Source: Flavobacterium sp. LC2016-12
Lineage (GTDB): Bacteria > Bacteroidota > Bacteroidia > Flavobacteriales > Flavobacteriaceae
NCBI RefSeq assembly: GCF_015351595.1
Contig: NZ_JADKPT010000001.1
Span: 868,001 to 932,000, forward strand
Direction of reading: 5' to 3'
Length of the DNA: 64,000 nucleotides
Shown: positions 54,652-63,193 of the stretch, in pieces
Numbering within the stretch: position 1 is the stretch's first letter
How the letters are laid out: the number at the start of each line of letters is the position of its first letter
Made by a program: the position numbers and the translations under genes
The notes under the pieces: model-generated
The model's database searches: none
What the model was told of the DNA's origin: nothing
What the model saw: the letters and a program-made list of their open reading frames with translations, nothing else

Positions 54652-57063
54652 CTAGCGCGAAGTGACAGTTTTTTTGAGCTCTATCTGAGCTAAGGATGAG
54701 TTGATATTTTTAATACCTTTTATCAAGGCATCAGCATTAAAAGAAATGCCGTCGATTCCTTCCGTTACTAAAAATTTTGTAAATTCTGCTGAATCACTTG
54801 GCGCCTGTCCGCAAAGTCCAATTTTCTTACCCATTTTCACAGCGGTATTTATTATTTGGAGTATGAATTGTTTTGAAGCTTCATTTTCTTCATCAAATAA
54901 ATCTGAAATTAATTCAGAGTCACGATCTATACCCAAGGTGAGTTGTGTTAAGTCGTTAGATCCTATAGAGAAACCATCAAAAATTTCCCCAAATTCTTTC
55001 GCCAGTAAAATATTAGAAGGTAATTCGGCCATGACATATATTTCAAGGCCATTATTGTGGTGTTTTAAACCGTATTCTTCCATTAGAGCAATTACTTTTT
55101 TTCCTTCCTCGGGCGTACGACAAAATGGAATCATGAGTTTTACATTGGTAAGTCCCATTTCATCCCGAACTATTTTCATTGCTTCACATTCAAGCCTGAA
55201 TCCTTCACGATATTTTTCATGGTAATAACGAGAAGCGCCGCGAAAACCAAGCATTGGATTTTCTTCGTGAGGCTCAAAAAAAGAACCTCCAAGAAGTTGA
55301 GAATATTCATTGCTTTTAAAATCAGTCATTCTGACAATGACTTCTTTGGGATAAAAAGCTGCTGCAATTGTAGCGACACCCTGTGCGAGTTTTTCGATGA
55401 GGTAATTTGGTTTGTAACTGTAATTCTGTGTGAGTGCTGCTATCGCTAAACTTTGATCAGCATCAAGTACTTTTTCCGGATGAATGAGCGCCATGGGATG
55501 TATCTTCACGTTGTGACTTATAATAAATTCAAGTCTGAGTAATCCTACGCCATCATTTGGATAAAATGATAATTCAAATGCTTTTTCTGGTTCAGAAACT
55601 ATTAGCTGGACTTTTGGTTTTTCAGGAAGCTTTATTTTGTTGAGTGGCACGGTTGTTTGCAGGTATTTTAATTTGCCTTTATAGACATAACCGGTTTTTC
55701 CTTCTGCACAGCTCAGGGTAATAAGATCCCCATCTTTAATAATTTCAGTGGCATTACCGGTTCCCACAATGGCTGGTGTTTCCATTTCTCTGGCTACTAT
55801 AGAGGCATGACTTGTTCGTCCGCCTTTATTGGTAATGATTCCAGCCACTTTTTTTAGGATAGGATCCCAATCCGGGCTGGTAAAATTAGTAACCAGAATT
55901 TCTCCACTTTGGAGTTTTGAAGCGTCTTTTGGCGATACAAGAATTCTTGCAGTACCACAAATTATACGGTTTCCAATAGCCTCGCCCTGAACATGTGCTA
56001 CTCCTTTTTTTTCTAATTTATAAGTAGTAATTGATATTGGTTTAACAAGGGAATGTACCGTTTCTGGTCTGGCCTGAATAATATAAAGCTCTCCATTTAA
56101 GCCATCCTTCGCCCATTCAAAATCCATTGGTTTATTATAATGTTCTTCTATAATAAGGGCCCATCTGGCGAGTTTTTCAATTTCGGAGTCGTCAAGTACA
56201 AATTTATTGCACCATTTTCTTGGCGTAATTTTTAAAACCGTTGAATTAATGCCCGATGAATTATCATTGTAAATGAGCATCTTATTTTTTGCTCCGAGAT
56301 TTTTCTGTAAAATAGCTTTTTTATTATTTTTAATGGATCTTTTAAATACAAGAAATTCATCAGGAGTTACAGTACCCTGTACAATTGTTTCACCTAGACC
56401 CCAGGTCCCTGCAATATGAATCACATCAAGGAATCCTGACTCGGGTTCTAGTGTAAATCCGATACCGGAACAAGCTAAATCTGAACGAACCATTTGTTGT
56501 ATGCCTACAGAAAGAAATACCTTATCATGATCAAAACCCTTGTCAAGTCTGTATTTAATGGCTCTGTCTGTATAGAGTGAAGCAAAACAGCATTTAACGG
56601 CATAAATAAGTGGCATTTCACCTTTAATGTTTAGAAATGAATCGTGCTGCCCGGCAAAGCTTGCATTGGCAAGATCTTCTGCAGTGGCACTGCTTCTAAC
56701 TGCAACAGTCAGATCTCTGCCTTCACATAATCGGACGTATTCATCTGAAATTTCAGTCTGAAGATCAAGGGGAAATTTTGCATCAAGTAGCAGCTTTCTC
56801 GCTTTCTTACCAATTTCAGTTAAGTTAGTAAAGTCTTTCTTATCCAAAAGTTGCATTAATTTATTTAGCGCAAAACTTAAATCATTGTATTCTATAAAAT
56901 CTTTGTAGGCAGTTGTTGTTATGGCAAAACCATTGGGAACTCTAATATCACGAGGACTAAGATTATTGTACATCTCTCCCAGAGAAGCATTTTTGCCACC
57001 TACTTTATTAATATCGTTAATTCCGATCTCACTAAACTTTAGAATATATTTTTCCATTTTCAT
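54652..57063 (-). CDS. ppsA: phosphoenolpyruvate synthase
   Basis: 803 aa from the ATG at 57063 (MKMEKYILKFSEIGINDINK); in-frame ATGs at 57081 and 57057 are alternatives. The order of domains is ATP-binding (VGGKNASLGEM, VAVRSSATAEDLANASFAGQ), phosphohistidine swivel (GGRTSHASIVAREMETPAIV) and PEP-binding TIM barrel ending in GLCGQAPSD with the active-site Cys. It converts pyruvate and ATP to PEP, AMP and phosphate. It lies divergent from dinD with an FNR-type box between, and 113 bp upstream of the sensor kinase on the same strand. Confidence 0.92.
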   Translation of the reverse strand: MKMEKYILKFSEIGINDINKVGGKNASLGEMYNNLSPRDIRVPNGFAITTTAYKDFIEYNDLSFALNKLMQLLDKKDFTNLTEIGKKARKLLLDAKFPLDLQTEISDEYVRLCEGRDLTVAVRSSATAEDLANASFAGQHDSFLNIKGEMPLIYAVKCCFASLYTDRAIKYRLDKGFDHDKVFLSVGIQQMVRSDLACSGIGFTLEPESGFLDVIHIAGTWGLGETIVQGTVTPDEFLVFKRSIKNNKKAILQKNLGAKNKMLIYNDNSSGINSTVLKITPRKWCNKFVLDDSEIEKLARWALIIEEHYNKPMDFEWAKDGLNGELYIIQARPETVHSLVKPISITTYKLEKKGVAHVQGEAIGNRIICGTARILVSPKDASKLQSGEILVTNFTSPDWDPILKKVAGIITNKGGRTSHASIVAREMETPAIVGTGNATEIIKDGDLITLSCAEGKTGYVYKGKLKYLQTTVPLNKIKLPEKPKVQLIVSEPEKAFELSFYPNDGVGLLRLEFIISHNVKIHPMALIHPEKVLDADQSLAIAALTQNYSYKPNYLIEKLAQGVATIAAAFYPKEVIVRMTDFKSNEYSQLLGGSFFEPHEENPMLGFRGASRYYHEKYREGFRLECEAMKIVRDEMGLTNVKLMIPFCRTPEEGKKVIALMEEYGLKHHNNGLEIYVMAELPSNILLAKEFGEIFDGFSIGSNDLTQLTLGIDRDSELISDLFDEENEASKQFILQIINTAVKMGKKIGLCGQAPSDSAEFTKFLVTEGIDGISFNADALIKGIKNINSSLAQIELKKTVTSR

Positions 57064-57133
57064 TTCTTTTAAATCTCTCATTTCTATAGTTTTAATTTGA
57101 ATTAAAGATAGTTCGATGCTTAAAAAATGGAAA

Positions 57134-57145
57134 TGATCGTAATCA
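57134..57145. promoter_or_regulatory. FNR-type box upstream of ppsA
   Basis: TGAT-CGTA-ATCA (extended ATGAT/ATCAT). On the minus strand a -7-like TATCTTTA (57103-57110) lies exactly 23 nt away, giving a box centre near -40.5. It could also affect dinD on the plus strand, but no -7 element at that spacing is seen there. Confidence 0.6.
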
Positions 57146-57282
57146 TCTTTTAAGATTTAGAACATTTGTACCAAGTGACGCAGATCATTTTACTATTTGA
57201 GATAATAGATGAAATTTGTCATATTCGATTACTTAATGGTCAGGTTTAGAAAAGTAGTTTCAAGTTTTAAATAAGAAATAAA

Positions 57283-58152
57283 ATGGAAACAAGTAAAAGA
57301 CAATATAAAAGCATATCAGTATTTGAGAAACTTAGAAAAACAGATAAGACTGGTAATGAGTATTGGAGTGCCAAGAATGTAGCAAAATTACTAGGGTACA
57401 CTAAGTATAGTTCATTTATTAAGGTGGTCGATAAAGCAAAGGCTGCCTGCATTAATACCGATCAGGAGACGGCATTACATTTTAAAGATTTTAGAGCAAT
57501 AAAATCAGTTGAGAATGATTTACAAAGGAATGGTGGAGATGTAAAATTATCACGCTATGGCTGTTATCTTATAATTCAAAATGCAGATTCTACTTTAAAA
57601 CCGGTAGCGCTGGGACAAGCCTATTTTGCGACACAAGCTCGTCTGCAGGAATTGAACCAACAGCAGAAAAGTAAAAATTTAAAAATAGTAAAAGAGCGAA
57701 GATATTTTCTTCGCAAAGAACTGGCTAAGAGAAATCTTCAGCTAGCAGGAGCCGCACGAAAAGCTGGTATTGTTACCCCTGCAGATTATGCCTTTTTGCA
57801 AAACCATGGATATAGAGGACTTTATGGAGGTCTGGATGTAAAAGCCATACGCGAGATTAGAGGCCTTAATCCTGATGAAAACATTCTCGACCATATGGAA
57901 AATACAGAATTGGCAGTGAATTTATTTCGTGGTACTCAAACCACAGAAAAGCTCAAAAACGACAAAGTCAATGATATTGTTGAAGCCAATAGTATTCATT
58001 TTGCTGTTGGATTAAAAACTCGTAAAGTAATTGAAGAAACAATTTCGATTTTACCAGAAAATTTTCCTGTTGCTAGTACTATCAAATTGGCAAACAACAA
58101 AAACAAAGAATTGAAAACCAGAAAAAGCAGTAAGAATAAAACTGTTTTGTAA
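57283..58152 (+). CDS. dinD: DinD-like DNA-damage-inducible protein
   Basis: 289 aa. It matches DinD: an N-terminal BRO-N-type domain (EYWSAKNVAKLLGYTKYSSF, then VDKAKAAC), KLSRYGCYLIIQNADSTLKP, GQAYFATQARLQEL and a basic C-terminus. E. coli DinD modulates RecA filaments. I see no obvious LexA-type box; the gene shares an intergenic region with ppsA and its FNR-type box. It ends in a Lys-rich tail (KNKELKTRKSSKNK). Confidence 0.85.
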   Translation: METSKRQYKSISVFEKLRKTDKTGNEYWSAKNVAKLLGYTKYSSFIKVVDKAKAACINTDQETALHFKDFRAIKSVENDLQRNGGDVKLSRYGCYLIIQNADSTLKPVALGQAYFATQARLQELNQQQKSKNLKIVKERRYFLRKELAKRNLQLAGAARKAGIVTPADYAFLQNHGYRGLYGGLDVKAIREIRGLNPDENILDHMENTELAVNLFRGTQTTEKLKNDKVNDIVEANSIHFAVGLKTRKVIEETISILPENFPVASTIKLANNKNKELKTRKSSKNKTVL

Positions 58153-58189
58153 TTGAAAATATCACAAGAGAAATTAAATAAGAAATTAT

Positions 58190-58630
58190 ATGAAAACAAA
58201 GTTTTACATACTGGCCGGTATTGCTATACTGTTATATTGCTGCCAGCAAAAAGATTGGACAAGTACAGATGAAAATGGTCTGGAGACAGATTTAGATGAC
58301 GTCTCTGGTATTAATGATAATCTACTTAGAAAATGGTACGCATTGAACAAAGAATCAGACAGCATAACTAAATCGGCACAAGTGATTATCGATCAGCAGA
58401 GAGAACAAGTAGAATCTCACCCTCAAGACGAGCGGGAATACATGAATATGTGCATAGAAGATGCTCAGAAGCAACTTAACCTACTGAAGGAAAAAGTAAA
58501 ATTTACTAAAAAGTTTGCTGGGGATATTAAGGACTATGATCCATCTTTACAACAGACTATTGACTCATTAGAGGATGATTATGTTCGGGAAAAATATAAA
58601 CTGGAAGTTGCATTAAAGGAGTTGAAATAG
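58190..58630 (+). CDS. small lipoprotein, unknown
   Basis: 146 aa. A signal ending ILLYCC suggests lipidation at one of two adjacent cysteines. The mature part is highly charged and helical (QQREQVESHPQDEREYMNM, LNLLKEKVKFTKKF), likely a coiled coil. It lies 37 bp after dinD and may be co-transcribed. No family recognised. Confidence 0.65.
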   Translation: MKTKFYILAGIAILLYCCQQKDWTSTDENGLETDLDDVSGINDNLLRKWYALNKESDSITKSAQVIIDQQREQVESHPQDEREYMNMCIEDAQKQLNLLKEKVKFTKKFAGDIKDYDPSLQQTIDSLEDDYVREKYKLEVALKELK

Positions 58631-58886
58631 TGTGAATTATCAAAAATATTTTAAATTAGAAATTAGCAGAAGCTAGCTTACTACTTTTAAATTTGCTGCG
58701 TTTCTAATTGTTTAAAACACATCTTCCAAGATTTGGCCACAAACCTTTGTGCAATTTGATTTTGTGGCTCTAACTGTACTTCTTTAAATTCTATCTTACT
58801 TGTACCTCAATTCCATATTACTTACTCGATAGTCTAAATTTAATTTCTGGATTTGTAATATATTGAAAGGTAGTTTTTTAAATAAA
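58631..58886. other. intergenic stretch, nothing assignable
   Basis: About 255 bp between the lipoprotein gene and the tRNA terminator, AT-rich, with no ORF or strong hairpin. Confidence 0.4.
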
Positions 58887-58920
58887 AAATGGCGTCAATT
58901 GTCTTCAATTGACGCCATTT
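58887..58920 (-). terminator. terminator of tRNA-Arg
   Basis: A perfect 15-bp stem, AAATGGCGTCAATTG (58887-58901) with 58906-58920, 4-nt loop, T run on the minus strand. Confidence 0.88.
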
Positions 58921-58930
58921 GGCTGTGTTG

Positions 58931-59004
58931 TGACCTCGACTGGATTCAAACCAGTAACCTCTTGAGCCGTAATCAAGTGCGCTATTCAGTTGCGCCACGA
59001 GGCC
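58931..59004 (-). tRNA. tRNA-Arg (anticodon ACG)
   Basis: 74 nt. On the minus strand: acceptor GGCCTCG with CGAGGTC (one G-U), D-stem GCGC/GCGC, anticodon stem CTTGA/TCAAG with loop TTACGGC, T-stem ACTGG/CCAGT with loop TTTGAAT, discriminator A. The 3' CCA is not encoded. All arms fold, so the call is firm. Confidence 0.95.
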
Positions 59005-59060
59005 TTTTTGTTATCAATTAGCTAATTTTTCGTAGCTTTGTTGATTGCTTATTGCGGGTG

Positions 59061-59090
59061 CAAAGATAGGTATAAATGCGAGATATGCAA
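59061..59090 (-). promoter_or_regulatory. promoter of tRNA-Arg
   Basis: On the minus strand TTG (59088-59090), 19 nt, then TATCTTTG (59061-59068). A full match to the Bacteroidetes consensus, about 57 bp before the tRNA. Confidence 0.78.
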
Positions 59091-59118
59091 GCATAAAATA
59101 ACATAAAAATAAAAAAAA

Positions 59119-59631
59119 ATGAAGATTGAAAATTATATACGTGATATTCAGGACTTTCCTAAAGAAGGAATTTTGTTTAAAGATATCACTCCGCTATTAA
59201 ATGATCCAATTGCAAGGAAAGAATGTCTCAAAATTTTAGTAGAATCTTTAAAAGGGCAAAAAATTGATAAGGTCGTAGGAGCGGAGAGTCGTGGTTTTTT
59301 CTTCGGAATATTATTAGCAGAAGAACTTAATGCAGGTTTTATTCCTGTTAGGAAGCCTAATAAGCTGCCATTTGAGACGATTTCAGCTTCGTATGAACTC
59401 GAATACGGTTTAGATAGTTTAGAGATGCATACAGATGCTATTAAGAAGGGAGATCGTGTTTTAATTCATGACGATGTTTTAGCAACTGGCGGAACAGCAA
59501 AAGCAGTTTGTGAACTAGTTGAAAAATTAGGAGGTGAAATTATTCAGTGTAATTTTTTAATGGAATTAAGTTTTTTAAGTGGTAAAGAAAAAATTAGAAA
59601 CTATCCTATATTTTCGGCTATTATATATTAA
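59119..59631 (+). CDS. apt: adenine phosphoribosyltransferase
   Basis: 170 aa. It salvages adenine to AMP using PRPP. The PRPP motif is VLIHDDVLATGGTAKA. The N-terminal FPKEGILFKDITPLL and AESRGFFFG are typical of APT. Length is normal. It is divergent from tRNA-Arg and convergent with pheT, as a stand-alone gene. Confidence 0.94.
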   Translation: MKIENYIRDIQDFPKEGILFKDITPLLNDPIARKECLKILVESLKGQKIDKVVGAESRGFFFGILLAEELNAGFIPVRKPNKLPFETISASYELEYGLDSLEMHTDAIKKGDRVLIHDDVLATGGTAKAVCELVEKLGGEIIQCNFLMELSFLSGKEKIRNYPIFSAIIY

Positions 59632-59659
59632 TTTTCGGAAGAGAGGAATAAAAAAAAAA

Positions 59660-59682
59660 CAATTCTAGATTTAATAGAATTG
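59660..59682 (-). terminator. terminator of pheT
   Basis: CAATTCTA (59660-59667) pairs with TAGAATTG (59675-59682). The minus strand continues with about ten Ts, so it serves pheT. Weaker T-rich sequence also follows on the plus strand. Confidence 0.8.
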
Positions 59683-59713
59683 GGATTTATTATTATTTAT
59701 AAAGACATATCTT

Positions 59714-62134
59714 TTATCTCAAAACAGCTCCAAGTTCAGTCTCAAAAGTCTGTTGTAGTTTCGACATTATTTTATCAATCTGAGTATCAGTAAGTGTCTT
59801 TGTATTATCCTGAATAGTAAAACTCAAGGCGTATGATTTTTTGCCTTCCGGAAGATTTTTACCTTCATAAACATCAAACAAATTAATGTCTTTTAAAAGC
59901 GCTTTCTCAGTTTGTTTTGCCAAGTTAAAGATACTTTCGTACGTTGTAGTTTGGTCAATTAGCAACGCTAAATCTCTACGAACTTCAGGGTATTTAGGAA
60001 TCTCAGAATATTTAATTTTGCCTGTGATAATCTTAAGGATTAAATCCCAGTTGAAATCTGCATAATAAACATCTTGTTTGATTCCGAAATGTTTTAAAAT
60101 AGATTTCTTAACTACACCCATTTCAACTAAAGTGTCATTGTTGTAGCAAATCGCAGTTCCTTCTGAAAAAATATCAGTCTGAACCGGGGCATTCGAAATT
60201 TTATCAATTCCTAAACGTGACAATATCCCTTTTACATAACCTTTCATTAAAAAGAAATCGGTAGTTTTTTGAGGATTTGTCCAGCTTTCTTTATTTCTGT
60301 TTCCTGAAATCAATAAAGAAAGATGTTTATGTTCTTCATATCCGTTAAGATATTTATGATATGTTTTTCCGAATTCAAATAATTTTAAATCAGAATTTCT
60401 TCTGTTGATATTGTATGAAATGGCTTCTAATCCTGAAAACAATAAAGACTGACGCATTGTAGACAAGTCACTACTCAATGGATTCAGCATCGTTACATTG
60501 TGCTCTTCTTTTAATGAAGTTGACAATTTAGCGTACGTTGCTGTTGTCAAAGAATTCGCCATCATTTCGTGGAAACCCTGAGAATTCAGTTGAGAAGCAA
60601 TTACATTCTGTACTTTATAATCTTCCGTTCTTGGTGAGTTGGCAACAGTAGCATTGAATTTCTTAGAGAAATTAATGTTGTTGTACCCATAAACCCTTAA
60701 AATTTCTTCGATTACATCAATTTCACGCTGTACATCAACACGATAAGCTGGAATTGTCAATCCTAATCCTGAATCAGAAACACTATTCACTTTGATATCT
60801 AAAGAAACAAGTATTTTTTTGATAGTGTCTTTTGGAATTTCCTGTCCAATAATTTTAGACACATGACTGAAATTCAATAAAACTGAAAAATCTTCTATTT
60901 TTTTAGGATAAACTTCCACAACATCAGAAGTCAGTTTTCCACCTGCAACTTCCAAAATTAAAATGGCAGCACGTTTTAAGGCATACTCTGTAATAGTTGG
61001 ATCAATTCCTCTTTCAAATCTAAAAGAAGCATCAGTGTTTAATCCGTGTCTTTTGGCTGTTTTACGAATACTTACAGCATCAAAATAAGCACTTTCTAAG
61101 AATATAGATGTTGTACCATCTGAAACTCCTGATTTTTTTCCACCGAAAACACCCGCAATACATAACGGACCTTTTTCATCGCAAATCATCAAATCTTCTT
61201 TGTGCAATGTTCTTTCAACATCGTCTAAAGTGGTAAATTTAGTTCCTTCCGGAAGTGTTTTTACAATTACTTTCCCGTTGATTTTTGCAGCGTCAAACGC
61301 ATGTAAAGGCTGTCCTAATTCATGTAAAACATAATTAGTAACGTCTACAATATTATTTTTTGGAGTTAATCCAATAGCTTTTAAACGATCTTGTAACCAC
61401 GCTGGAGATTCCTGAACCGTAATTCCTGAAATAGTTACGCCACAATATCTAGGTGCTAATAGAGGTTCTTCAACATTAACATCGATTTTTAAGGTACGCA
61501 TATCAACTCTAAAGTTGCTTACAGATGGTGTGATCAATTCTATGTTTACACCACGTTGCAACATTCCGGCTCTTAAATCACGGGCAGTTCCATAATGACT
61601 CATCGCGTCAGCACGGTTTGGAGTCAATCCAATCTCGAATACTTCATCATTTGCAATCTTGAAAACTACAGAAGCTGGTGTTCCAGGTTCTAGAGCATCA
61701 TCAAGAACCATAATTCCGTCGTGACTAGTACCTAAACCTAATTCATCCTCGGCACAAATCATTCCGTGACTTTCCTGTCCACGAATTTTTCCTTTTTTGA
61801 TAGTGAATTCAGCACCTTCTTTATCGTACAAAACGGTTCCGATAGTAGCAACCGGAACTTTTTGTCCGGCAGCAACATTAGCAGCACCACAAACAATTTG
61901 CACGGGAGCTTCTAAGCCAATATTTACTGTTGTAACTTTTAATCTGTCAGCATCAGGATGTTTCTCGCAAGTAAGTACGTGTCCTACAACAACTCCTTCT
62001 AAACCACCTTTTATAGACTGGTATTTTTCGACAACTTCAACTTCAAGACCTAAATCTGTCAGCAATTCTGAAGTTTGTTCAGATGTCCAATCTGTTTTGA
62101 TAAATTGTTTTAACCAGTTGTAAGATATTTTCAT
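59714..62134 (-). CDS. pheT: phenylalanine--tRNA ligase beta subunit
   Basis: 806 aa from the ATG at 62134 (MKISYNWLKQFIKTDW). A start 30 bp upstream would lie upstream of the conserved N-terminus. The order of domains is the EMAP-type tRNA-binding domain (KHPDADRLKVTTVNIG, QIVCGAANV), B3/B4 (VTNYVLHELGQPLHAFDA), B5, the catalytic-like core and the C-terminal ferredoxin-like anticodon-binding domain (YPEVRRDLALLIDQ). Together with PheS (not in the window) it charges tRNA-Phe. A -7 element is visible upstream. Confidence 0.95.
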   Translation of the reverse strand: MKISYNWLKQFIKTDWTSEQTSELLTDLGLEVEVVEKYQSIKGGLEGVVVGHVLTCEKHPDADRLKVTTVNIGLEAPVQIVCGAANVAAGQKVPVATIGTVLYDKEGAEFTIKKGKIRGQESHGMICAEDELGLGTSHDGIMVLDDALEPGTPASVVFKIANDEVFEIGLTPNRADAMSHYGTARDLRAGMLQRGVNIELITPSVSNFRVDMRTLKIDVNVEEPLLAPRYCGVTISGITVQESPAWLQDRLKAIGLTPKNNIVDVTNYVLHELGQPLHAFDAAKINGKVIVKTLPEGTKFTTLDDVERTLHKEDLMICDEKGPLCIAGVFGGKKSGVSDGTTSIFLESAYFDAVSIRKTAKRHGLNTDASFRFERGIDPTITEYALKRAAILILEVAGGKLTSDVVEVYPKKIEDFSVLLNFSHVSKIIGQEIPKDTIKKILVSLDIKVNSVSDSGLGLTIPAYRVDVQREIDVIEEILRVYGYNNINFSKKFNATVANSPRTEDYKVQNVIASQLNSQGFHEMMANSLTTATYAKLSTSLKEEHNVTMLNPLSSDLSTMRQSLLFSGLEAISYNINRRNSDLKLFEFGKTYHKYLNGYEEHKHLSLLISGNRNKESWTNPQKTTDFFLMKGYVKGILSRLGIDKISNAPVQTDIFSEGTAICYNNDTLVEMGVVKKSILKHFGIKQDVYYADFNWDLILKIITGKIKYSEIPKYPEVRRDLALLIDQTTTYESIFNLAKQTEKALLKDINLFDVYEGKNLPEGKKSYALSFTIQDNTKTLTDTQIDKIMSKLQQTFETELGAVLR

Positions 62135-62161
62135 GTTATATTTTATTCTTGTATGAGGATA

Positions 62162-62169
62162 CAAATATA
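62162..62169 (-). promoter_or_regulatory. -7 element of the pheT promoter
   Basis: TATATTTG on the minus strand, a perfect TAnnTTTG, 27 bp before the start codon. The -33 partner is not at ideal spacing. Confidence 0.55.
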
Positions 62170-62302
62170 AGGATTGCGCATTGTAGTAAGAAACAATTTA
62201 TTTGGTTTTTTCGGACTGTTTTTGATTTCCTGAAAACCAATAATTATTAGCAACTCCTTATTTTGTGATTCCAATTATTTAGTGAAATTTTTGAAGCAAT
62301 TT

Positions 62303-63166
62303 TTAAATTAATTCTTCAACATGTTTTTTAATGTTTTCAGAGATTTTTTTGATTGGCAAATCGTTCTCATCATCGCCAAAAGGATCTTCAATTTCTTCGG
62401 CAATTAATTCTAAACTGGCCAGAACATAAAAGATAAAAACAACCACAGGAACTACATAATAACCCAAACTTAAAGAATAGCCAAAGGGTAATGTCATGGT
62501 GTAAAAGAAAATGAATTTTTTGATAAATGCACTGTAAGAGTAGGGAATAGGTGTATTTTTAATTCGCTCGCACGCACCACAGATATCAGTAAAAGCAGTC
62601 AGTTCATTATTTAGAATAATAAGCTGGTCGCCTGTTATTTTTTTTGCTTCGTATAAATCATTAATTTTATGTGACATCATTCGCTTTACCTGATTAGGCT
62701 TGTGTTTATGATGATCTAGCTCTAAATCTACATCATCAAAAAGCTGTTTTGCTGTCTCCGAATTATTTAGATGTTTATATAGAATTGTGGCATAACCTGG
62801 AATAAACTTTCTGAAAAATTTACGATCGTTTTCGTCTTTTAGAATCGCTGAAAGTTTTATAGCAAAATTGCGGCTGTTGTTTACCAAAGCGCCCCACATT
62901 TTTCTTGCTTCCCACCAGCGATCGTAAGCGGTATTGGTTCTGAATACTAATAAAAGCGAAATTACAAATCCTAATATTCCATGCATTAATGGAATGTTTT
63001 TAATGTAATTATTACTGTCAATTCCTAAATAGCCTACTTCTAAATATCCTACAATTCCGGAATAAATTCCGATCGCTATCATTATTGGAAATAATTTTCG
63101 AACAGTATCCGATTTATGAAAACGAAATATAAAAGTAAACCACTCCTTAGTGTTGTATGCAATCAT
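62303..63166 (-). CDS. bestrophin-like (UPF0187) anion channel protein
   Basis: 287 aa. The family signature FRTNTAYDRWWEARKMWGALV is here (quoted in part: NTAYDRWWEARKMWG). There are four hydrophobic segments (LFPIMIAIGIYSGIVG, GILGFVISLLLVF, IFFYTMTLPFGYSLSLGYY-like and VVPVVVFIFYVLASLELI). The acidic stretch EEIEDPFGDDENDLP matches the bestrophin calcium-clasp region. Bacterial homologs are cation- or anion-permeable pentamers. It stands alone between pheT and a TolC-type gene. Confidence 0.85.
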   Translation of the reverse strand: MIAYNTKEWFTFIFRFHKSDTVRKLFPIMIAIGIYSGIVGYLEVGYLGIDSNNYIKNIPLMHGILGFVISLLLVFRTNTAYDRWWEARKMWGALVNNSRNFAIKLSAILKDENDRKFFRKFIPGYATILYKHLNNSETAKQLFDDVDLELDHHKHKPNQVKRMMSHKINDLYEAKKITGDQLIILNNELTAFTDICGACERIKNTPIPYSYSAFIKKFIFFYTMTLPFGYSLSLGYYVVPVVVFIFYVLASLELIAEEIEDPFGDDENDLPIKKISENIKKHVEELI

Positions 63167-63193
63167 TTAAGTCAAATTTTGAAACAAATTTAC

